Below are positions 1 to 4,943 of a DNA stretch of 5,809 nt, in pieces. The stretch lies in the NCBI GenBank assembly GCA_014360385.1, contig JACIXO010000095.1, forward strand, positions 1-5,809, in the 5' to 3' direction. A program made the translations under genes and the position numbers. The notes beneath the pieces were generated by a model. The model did no database searches, was not told where the DNA came from, and was given only the letters and a program-made list of their open reading frames with translations. How positions within the stretch are numbered: position 1 is the stretch's first letter; each line of letters starts with the position of its first letter. This stretch comes from Actinomycetota bacterium (lineage in GTDB: Bacteria; Actinomycetota; Humimicrobiia; Humimicrobiales; Humimicrobiaceae).

Positions 1-796
1 GTGTATTTGCATTTGCAGTATTACCATCTTCGCTAAACAAAAATCTCCCTTGGTGATACTGCATTGCAATCCATATATATGGGGTAAAAGTATTTAGACA
101 GAACCCACACCTTGTTATTTTTCCTGTGTTATCTTTTACTGTTAACAATTCTGACACCTTCGCAAGCTCATCCCAGGTCTTAGGAATATCGTCCTCAGTC
201 AATCCTGCTTCTTCCCACATCTTCTTATTGTAAACCATTCCCACAGTCATAACACATGCAGGGTAGAAATACAACTTACCATCGATAAGATTTTCATCTA
301 TTAACATAAATTCTTTCCTAAATGCATCAACTGGTAATACATCATCGGGAAAAGGTTCTGTATTGGGTATAGTCTCACCTAAGAATTGGTTGTGAGGTTC
401 ATACAAATCAATATTTTCTCCACTCTGTAACGCTAAAAATAATTTTGACAAATCAGCTCCCGCAGTTGGCACTTTATTCCACTTAACATTTGGGTGTAAC
501 TTTGAATACTCTTCAATCCATTTTTCATACCAACCTGAAGAAGAATACCAGACATTTAGAGTAATTTCCTTACCATCATTTACAGGTACGCTAGGATCAT
601 ACTTTATAGCTTCCTCGGCTATAGTTTCTTCTGCTAAAGTCTCTTCCACTGTTTCTTCCTTGATTGGTGCAGTCTCAGGAGCTGTGGTTTCCTCAACAGA
701 CGCAGCTTCTCCAGTTTTACAACCCGGTGTAAAAAACCCAATAATCATTCCCAAACAGACTATCAGTACAGTGCTTAGTAAAAAGATTCTTTTCAT
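1..796 (-). CDS. ABC transporter sugar-binding lipoprotein, N-terminal part (gene runs off the left edge)
   Basis: Extracellular solute-binding protein of a carbohydrate ABC importer (family 1, MalE-like), which would capture a sugar outside the membrane and pass it to permeases not in this window. The visible 265 residues start at the ATG at 796, fixed by a perfect AGGAGGT seven bases upstream. Residues 1-25 are a signal peptide (MKR, then a hydrophobic core), with Cys26 the likely lipidated residue in TPGC, a weak lipobox. Residues 27 to about 65 are a low-complexity linker rich in Glu, Thr and Ala. The folded domain begins near residue 77 (ITLNVWYSSSGWYEKW) and carries family hallmarks: SGENIDLYEPHNQF, DGKLYFYPA, VYNKKMWEEAGL and IPKTWDEL. 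The family usually has about 400-450 residues, so over a third is missing through the window edge and not through mutation. Membership of the family is secure; the substrate cannot be told. Confidence 0.93.
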   Translation of the reverse strand, partial: MKRIFLLSTVLIVCLGMIIGFFTPGCKTGEAASVEETTAPETAPIKEETVEETLAEETIAEEAIKYDPSVPVNDGKEITLNVWYSSSGWYEKWIEEYSKLHPNVKWNKVPTAGADLSKLFLALQSGENIDLYEPHNQFLGETIPNTEPFPDDVLPVDAFRKEFMLIDENLIDGKLYFYPACVMTVGMVYNKKMWEEAGLTEDDIPKTWDELAKVSELLTVKDNTGKITRCGFCLNTFTPYIWIAMQYHQGRFLFSEDGNTANANT

Positions 797-803
797 CTTC
801 TCT

Positions 804-810
804 ACCTCCT
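804..810 (-). promoter_or_regulatory. Strong ribosome binding site of the solute-binding protein
   Basis: On the minus strand this reads AGGAGGT, a full match to the anti-Shine-Dalgarno sequence, with seven bases before the ATG. It decides the start codon. It is much stronger than the sites before the other two genes whose starts are visible. Confidence 0.9.
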
Positions 811-828
811 TTCAAAAATTATATAAAA

Positions 829-844
829 GGTTTGTTATCCAACC
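829..844. promoter_or_regulatory. Operator-like inverted repeat in the leader of the solute-binding protein gene
   Basis: The plus strand reads GGTTTG-TTAT-CCAACC, six-base arms matching at five of six positions around a four-base spacer. It lies just downstream of the predicted transcription start, about +7 to +22, where a repressor would block transcription. Sugar-uptake genes are often controlled by LacI- or ROK-type repressors at such sites, but no regulator gene is in the window. The palindrome is short, so this is only a candidate. Confidence 0.35.
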
Positions 845-857
845 AATAGTATACAAA

Positions 858-886
858 ATATTACATTCAAGCGTATTTTTTGTCAA
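858..886 (-). promoter_or_regulatory. Sigma-70-type promoter for the solute-binding protein gene
   Basis: The minus strand has a perfect -35 box TTGACA (881-886), a 17-base spacer, and a -10 box TAATAT (858-863) that matches the consensus at four of six positions. Transcription would begin near 851, giving a leader of about 55 bases before the ATG at 796. This is the best promoter in the window. Confidence 0.7.
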
Positions 887-1190
887 CCTCGAGTTCAAAT
901 AAAAGCAACGCAAAATCTAAAAATTACTTCACTTTTAACTTTAAAATAATAGTGACGTATTTAATCCTGGCAATCGGAAAGAGAAATTTAGAGTCTTGGT
1001 GGGAATATAAATAACATTAATACCCTCAGCAATTCCACTGGTAGGTAGTCTTTCTGGTATTCCTTGTTCAGGTTCGAAGCCACAAACTTTAGACAGGCGA
1101 AAAAGTATATGCCTAAAAAGTAACCCAAACTTAAAGGATTATTATTGTAAGACTAGAGAACTAACAAAGAAAATGAAATCTCACAACTAG
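887..1190. other. Spacer without an intact gene, containing a small GC-raised island and decayed open frames
   Basis: No RNA gene or intact gene is recognisable here. By hand count 1021-1100 is about 46% GC, against about 26-28% in the 80-base blocks on either side. The minus strand has a 65-codon frame open from 1138 down to a TAA at 941-943, with no ATG start. The plus strand has a frame open from 1011 to a TAG at 1188-1190. These overlap, so at most one was ever coding. Neither translation resembles a family I know. The best reading is the eroded remains of a gene or mobile element. Confidence 0.5.
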
Positions 1191-1895
1191 ATGCCTAGTG
1201 AGGCCTTTACATTAAGTAAGCTAAAGGTACACAAACTAAATAATGATGGAAGTCTAAGAATAGCATTAATTCATAATCCTGATCAGGATACTCTAGTGAA
1301 ATTTATAAGCTCAACAACAGTGCTTCTCCCCATCGAAAGTAAGGTTAAGGAAAGAAAATTAGAGTCAGAAAATTTAATAAAAGAGTCTAGCCTTAACTGG
1401 ACAATTCTAAGGCCTACAATGATTTATGGAACCCCTGATGATCCAAACTTTTCTAAGATGATTAATTTTATTAAGAAAAGAGGTTTTTTTGTCGTTTTTG
1501 GAGACGGACAAAATCTAATTCAACCCATATATATAGAGGATGTAGCAGAGGCAATTGTAAGCATTTTAGAAAATCCTAGAACCTACAAAAAAGTTTATGA
1601 AATTTGCGGTAAAGAACCTATAAAATACATTGACATGCTAAAAATAGTAAAAAATAAAATAGCAGAAAAAATGGGCAGGCGATTTAGAATTATTCACCTT
1701 CCCATAAGCTTTGGGAAATTTCTAATCTCAATCTACAACAAATTTTCCAGAACTCCCATTCTAACCCCTGACCAGATTGAAAGGATGAGGATAGATAAAG
1801 CATATTCGTATGATGAAGCTTTCAGAGATTTTGGGTTCTCTCCAAAAACATTTGAATATGGGATAGAAAGATTAATTGAGAAAATGAACCTTTAG
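1191..1895 (+). pseudogene. NAD-dependent epimerase/dehydratase-like protein lacking its N-terminal Rossmann part
   Basis: The 234-codon frame matches the C-terminal two thirds of extended or atypical short-chain dehydrogenases (NDP-sugar epimerase/NDUFA9-like group). From about residue 37 it follows the family: ISST at 39-42, SKVKERKLESENLI at 50-63, WTILRPTMIYG at 70-80, VFGDG at 102-106 and QPIYIEDVAEAI at 111-122. The family normally has about 290-300 residues and opens with a GxxGxxG dinucleotide-binding loop. Here about 100 N-terminal residues, including that loop, are absent, and residues 1-36 look unrelated. The ATG has no Shine-Dalgarno site and sits directly after an in-frame TAG. 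It therefore probably cannot bind NAD. It is the only recognisable gene on the plus strand and converges on the sugar transferase 5 bp away. A divergent functional short protein is less likely but possible. Confidence 0.7.
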
Positions 1896-1900
1896 TTTGT

Positions 1901-2479
1901 TTAATTTGCACCTTTTCCTGTTAAAACAGCTTTTATAGTTCCTAAAATAATCTTTATGTCATTAGCAAAAGATAATGTTTTAAGATATTGGTAGTCATAT
2001 TCAACTTTCTCTGGTATAGTAAGGCTATCTCTTCCACTTATCTGAGCTAGCCCTGTAACACCCGGGCGAATTTTGTCTATCCCTTTTTCTTTTCTCAACT
2101 TTATCAAAAGCGGTTGATTATATAGAGCAGGCCTTGGCCCCACAAAGCTCATATCTCCCCTAAATATATTTATTAACTGGGGGATTTCATCAAGGCTGAA
2201 TCTTCTTAAAAATTTTCCGACCGTTGTATTGAATTTCTCTTGCTCCTCTTTAGTTAATTCGTCAGTAGGTATATCTGGTGTTCCTTCTTTCATAGTCCTA
2301 AATTTGTAAATAGTAAAATACGTGCTATCTATGCCCACTCTTCTCTGTTTAAAAACAATCCCACCAGGAGAATTAATTTTTATAAGGATGGGGATTACAA
2401 TCCAGAGAGGTATAAAAACAATCAAAAGAATAGTTGAAAAGAATAGGTCAAAAACCCTTTTACCAAATTTTCTATACAT
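1901..2479 (-). CDS. Undecaprenyl-phosphate sugar-1-phosphate transferase (PglC/WcaJ-type phosphoglycosyl transferase)
   Basis: Small membrane enzyme that moves a sugar-1-phosphate from a nucleotide sugar to undecaprenyl phosphate, the committed step of surface glycan or glycoprotein glycan assembly on the inner face of the membrane. At 192 residues it is the minimal catalytic form (bacterial sugar transferase family), without the extra N-terminal membrane domain of WcaJ/WbaP. The N terminus KRVFDLFFSTILLI with a hydrophobic stretch to about residue 35 is the membrane-embedded helix hairpin. SPGGIVFKQRRVG (37-49) and YKFRTM (58-63) follow. The catalytic Asp-Glu pair is D97-E98 in SLDEIPQLINIFRGDMSFVGPRP, and RPGVTGLAQISGR is at 138-150. 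All key motifs are intact. An in-frame TAA just upstream makes the ATG at 2479 the first possible start. The sugar is probably the product of the dehydratase upstream (inference). Family call is very secure; the exact substrate is unknown. Confidence 0.95.
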   Translation of the reverse strand: MYRKFGKRVFDLFFSTILLIVFIPLWIVIPILIKINSPGGIVFKQRRVGIDSTYFTIYKFRTMKEGTPDIPTDELTKEEQEKFNTTVGKFLRRFSLDEIPQLINIFRGDMSFVGPRPALYNQPLLIKLRKEKGIDKIRPGVTGLAQISGRDSLTIPEKVEYDYQYLKTLSFANDIKIILGTIKAVLTGKGAN

Positions 2480-2484
2480 CCTTT
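2480..2484 (-). promoter_or_regulatory. Unusual ribosome binding site touching the transferase start codon
   Basis: The only purine-rich tract before the transferase is AAAGG, which directly abuts the ATG with no spacer. The usual gap is 5-9 bases. Translation may use another mechanism or be weak. There is no better in-frame start, because a TAA lies one codon upstream of the ATG. Confidence 0.4.
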
Positions 2485-2501
2485 AAAAATAAAACAATTT
2501 T

Positions 2502-2569
2502 CTAATACCACTATCTTTCTAATACCACTATCTTTCTAATACCACTATCTTTATAATAACACTATCAAA
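2502..2569. repeat. Tandem repeat, 17-base unit, three perfect copies plus one degenerate
   Basis: The unit on the plus strand is CTAATACCACTATCTTT, repeated perfectly at 2502-2518, 2519-2535 and 2536-2552. A fourth copy at 2553-2569 differs at several positions. The array sits 23 bases upstream of the transferase start codon and would lie within its leader RNA if the promoter at 2550-2576 is used. There are no spacers between copies, so this is not a CRISPR array. Its role could be regulator binding or simply slippage. Confidence 0.95.
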
Positions 2570-2576
2570 ATATCAA
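2550..2576 (-). promoter_or_regulatory. Possible promoter for the sugar transferase gene
   Basis: On the minus strand, TTGATA (2571-2576) and TATAAA (2550-2555) each match the sigma-70 boxes at five of six positions, but the spacer is 15 bases, shorter than the preferred 17. Transcription would start near 2543 and run through the 17-base repeats. In such AT-rich DNA chance matches are common, so confidence is low. Confidence 0.3.
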
Positions 2577-2701
2577 TTTCGTGTAACTTTAAAAATTTAA
2601 TTTGGCTTAGCTTACGGTATTACCTTTTTCCACCACTATTATTTTTTAGTCAGTTATATTAGCAATCACAATTTTAAACTTATATTTTATTCCCCACTGT
2701 C

Positions 2702-2725
2702 AATTGTTATTTAAATTGTTATTTT
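2702..2725. repeat. Direct tandem repeat, 12-base unit, two copies
   Basis: AATTGTTATTTA at 2702-2713 is followed at once by AATTGTTATTTT at 2714-2725, one mismatch. It lies in the spacer between dehydratase and transferase. Confidence 0.7.
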
Positions 2726-2736
2726 AATATCATTTT

Positions 2737-2760
2737 ATTTCATATTATATTTCATATTAT
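2737..2760. repeat. Direct tandem repeat, 12-base unit, two perfect copies
   Basis: ATTTCATATTAT is present at 2737-2748 and 2749-2760. A partial further copy (TTCAT) follows. It begins about 50 bases beyond the dehydratase stop codon, on its downstream side. Confidence 0.8.
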
Positions 2761-2809
2761 TTCATGTGATCTTTATTTCATGCTAATCTCACCAATCTCT
2801 TTCGTTTAC

Positions 2810-4684
2810 TTATCCCCATCTAAACCACATCTTATTTTCATCAAAACTTGGAACCACTTTTCTTAAGTCTTTAAAGAGATTCTCATAATCGTATATCTGT
2901 ATTTCCTTCTCTATGTTAAATAGTACGTTTAGCATCTCGTCTTTACTTTCCTTATGCTCTTCATTCTTAGCTATGTAAATAGAAGAAAACTCGGTCGGGA
3001 AAAGCTTTTCATTTTCGCTTATAAGCTCTTCAGTTAATTTCTCCCCCCTCCTTACACCTGAATATTCTATTTTTATGTCTTTCCCAGGCTCCATTCCGTA
3101 TAGTTTTATCATATTCTGAGCAAGCTCCAGAATATTTATGGGTTCTCCCATATCAAGAACAAATACTTCTCCACCTTTACCCATAACACAGGCCTGGATC
3201 ACAAGCTGAACAGCTTCAGAAATTGTCATGAAAAACCTCGTCATTTTAGGATGAGTTACATAAACAGGTCCACCTTCCTCTATCTGCTTTCTAAATATGG
3301 GAACCACACTTCCCTGGCTTCCTAAAACATTACCAAACCTCACTATTATAAAAACAGTATTGTTAACTTTTGAAAGACACTGAAGATATTTCTCTGCGAG
3401 AAGTTTTGAAACCCCCATTATATTCGTAGGATTTACAGCTTTATCTGTAGAAAGCATAACAAACCTTTCTACACCATTGTCGATTGCTAACTGGGCTAAG
3501 ATCTTGGTTCCTATAAAATTATTCTGAAGAGCAGCCTCTGGATTTAGCTGCATAAGAGGTACATGCTTGTAAGCAGCTGCATGAAAAATTATCTGTGGCT
3601 TATACTTCTTAAACACTCCCTTTATAGTTGCTTTGTCTCTTATATCAGCCACAATGGGGACAGCAGTGGTAAAATTATACTTGCTCGAAAGTTCCTGCTC
3701 TATAAGAAAAAGGCTGTTCTCCGCGTGATCTACCAGAATAAGTTTAGATGGTTTGAACCTTATTATCTGCCTTGAAAGCTCAGAACCAATAGAACCTCCT
3801 GCACCTGTTACAAGGACAGATTTGTTTTCCAGATGAGCCAGAAGTCCACTGTAATCTATTTTAACTGGCTTTCTTCCAAGAATATCCTCAATTTGAATAT
3901 CTCTTACCTGGTAAAGATGAGCTTTTCCATCTATTATTTCGTAAAGGCTTGGAAGTGTCTTGCATTTAACTCCCTCTTCCCTTGCCTCAAAGGCAATTTT
4001 TCTTCTAACTTTCCCATCTGCAGAGGGCATAGCGATTATGACTTCATCTATGGACAACTTCTTTATAAATTTCTTTATATCAGTTGTCTTTCCTACTACT
4101 TTTATTCCATGAATCTGGTTACCAAGTTTGGAGATATCGTCATCGAGAAAGGCAACTGGCTCATACTCGCTATTCTTTTGTCTCATCATTTCACGAACAA
4201 TCATCTCGCCAGCATCTCCAGCACCTACTATAAGAGCTCTCTTTTTTCGGCTGTAAATGCTACCGAACTTTATCTCATTGAAAAGGCGGGGTGAAAATCT
4301 GGAGCCAACTATAAGAATAAGAGTCATGAGAAAATCAATAACAAGTATGCTTCTTGGGAAATAAGGAGTTTCAAAAATATAAAACACAAAAACCATGATT
4401 GCAGAGCTCAGAGCCGTCGCTTCCACTATTGTCATAAACTCTCTCAAGCTTGCATATTTCCAGATTTTTCTATACATTCCGAGCAGCCAGAAAACAAGCA
4501 GTTTCACAATTATGATAATACTGGTATACTCGACAAGATAAGCAGTGTACTGGGGAGGCAGGGCAGCAAGCCCCATAAGTCCAACCTGACCCCTCAAGAA
4601 AAAAGATATGATAAATGAAGAAAAGAATATCAGAATATCAAAAAGAATCTGAATTACTATGTTTTTTACTTTAGTAACATTCAT
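2810..4684 (-). CDS. Membrane-bound NDP-sugar 4,6-dehydratase (PglF/WbpM/CapD family)
   Basis: Converts a UDP-N-acetyl-hexosamine to its 4-keto-6-deoxy form, the entry step to bacillosamine-like and other deoxy-amino sugars of surface glycans. At 624 residues it has the full length and order of the large dehydratases. There are four N-terminal membrane helices (about 8-30, 50-70, 86-104 and 111-128). A first nucleotide-binding-like domain follows with GAGDAG at 154-159, linked to the catalytic SDR domain with TGAGGSIG at 293-300. Active-site residues are visible as STDK at 412-415 and the MxxxK motif M423/K427. Met replaces the usual SDR Tyr, as is normal in this large subfamily. RFGNVLGSQGSV (449-460), THPKMTRFFM (477-486) and RRGEKL (545-550) match the family. 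The first ATG is chosen because it precedes helix 1; its ribosome site (GGGAA, two bases away) is weak. It probably supplies the transferase downstream. UDP-GlcNAc is the likely but unproven substrate. Confidence 0.95.
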   Translation of the reverse strand: MNVTKVKNIVIQILFDILIFFSSFIISFFLRGQVGLMGLAALPPQYTAYLVEYTSIIIIVKLLVFWLLGMYRKIWKYASLREFMTIVEATALSSAIMVFVFYIFETPYFPRSILVIDFLMTLILIVGSRFSPRLFNEIKFGSIYSRKKRALIVGAGDAGEMIVREMMRQKNSEYEPVAFLDDDISKLGNQIHGIKVVGKTTDIKKFIKKLSIDEVIIAMPSADGKVRRKIAFEAREEGVKCKTLPSLYEIIDGKAHLYQVRDIQIEDILGRKPVKIDYSGLLAHLENKSVLVTGAGGSIGSELSRQIIRFKPSKLILVDHAENSLFLIEQELSSKYNFTTAVPIVADIRDKATIKGVFKKYKPQIIFHAAAYKHVPLMQLNPEAALQNNFIGTKILAQLAIDNGVERFVMLSTDKAVNPTNIMGVSKLLAEKYLQCLSKVNNTVFIIVRFGNVLGSQGSVVPIFRKQIEEGGPVYVTHPKMTRFFMTISEAVQLVIQACVMGKGGEVFVLDMGEPINILELAQNMIKLYGMEPGKDIKIEYSGVRRGEKLTEELISENEKLFPTEFSSIYIAKNEEHKESKDEMLNVLFNIEKEIQIYDYENLFKDLRKVVPSFDENKMWFRWG

Positions 4685-4713
4685 TTCCCAATATTGTTAT
4701 CCGACTAGTTTAT

Positions 4714-4742
4714 ATTATATAGTTTTTAATATTGTTTTTAGA
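4714..4742 (-). promoter_or_regulatory. Possible promoter for the dehydratase gene
   Basis: The minus strand has a perfect -10 box TATAAT at 4714-4719. The best -35 at a 17-base spacing is TCTAAA (4737-4742), only three of six matches, and it falls inside the 22-base repeat. Transcription would start near 4707, giving a leader of about 23 bases. A weak -35 can suggest an activator, but AT richness makes chance boxes likely. Confidence 0.35.
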
Positions 4743-4767
4743 GTTTTCTAATATTGTTTTTAGAGTT
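4727..4767. repeat. Direct repeat with 22-base period, two perfect 19-base cores
   Basis: TAATATTGTTTTTAGAGTT occurs at 4727-4745 and again at 4749-4767. The pair is flanked by two copies of TTATATAGT (4715-4723 and 4766-4774), so the array shows more than one duplication step. It overlaps the predicted -35 region of the dehydratase promoter. Confidence 0.9.
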
Positions 4768-4943
4768 ATATAGTTCTTAATTTTAGCTCCCTGGCTTTTA
4801 CTTTCTTACTTTTTCAAACATTGCAATTCCATTCTACTTATATTTTTTTCTATTTTTTACTCTAACAGCCACTATTAAATTGAATGAGATGTTAAATGAG
4901 CTAATTTCACTTATATTTTTTATATCTTTTACTTTGAGCGCTT

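Larger units (their letters stand above)
2480..2809. other. 330-bp AT-rich spacer made largely of short tandem duplications
   Basis: No gene on either strand. The spacer holds three perfect copies plus one worn copy of a 17-base unit (2502-2569), two near-perfect copies of a 12-base unit (2702-2725) and two perfect copies of another 12-base unit (2737-2760). The unit length of 17 argues against coding. I see no hairpin followed by a T run for the upstream dehydratase gene. A promoter-like pair lies at 2550-2576. Confidence 0.7.
4685..4943. other. 259-bp AT-rich spacer upstream of the dehydratase
   Basis: No gene on either strand. It contains a 22-base-period direct repeat, a TATAAT box near the dehydratase start, and long runs of T and A. 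No hairpin-plus-T-run terminator for the LytR_C gene is apparent. Its size makes strict transcriptional coupling of the two flanking genes uncertain. Confidence 0.6.

Noticed and set aside
660..902. 80-codon open frame on the plus strand
   Set aside because: It lies mostly antisense to the signal peptide and Glu/Thr linker of the solute-binding protein, has no ribosome site, and matches no family.
1066..1086. tRNA T-arm-like sequence GGTTCGAAGCC
   Set aside because: The flanking five-base stem does not pair beyond two bases on either strand, and no acceptor, D or anticodon arm can be drawn around it.
2502..2569. CRISPR array
   Set aside because: The 17-base units are contiguous, without unique spacers, and no cas gene is present.
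2590..2660. Possible riboswitch in the transferase leader
   Set aside because: Only short words such as GGTAATACC and CTAAGCC are present; no conserved core or stable multi-stem fold of a known class can be drawn.
2698..2703. Perfect TTGACA on the minus strand as a transferase promoter
   Set aside because: No acceptable -10 box occurs at 16-18 bases; the nearest TATAAG is only 13 bases away.
3563..4294. Two plus-strand open frames of 70 and 153 codons
   Set aside because: Both are antisense to strongly conserved parts of the dehydratase; their translations are low-quality and unlike known proteins.
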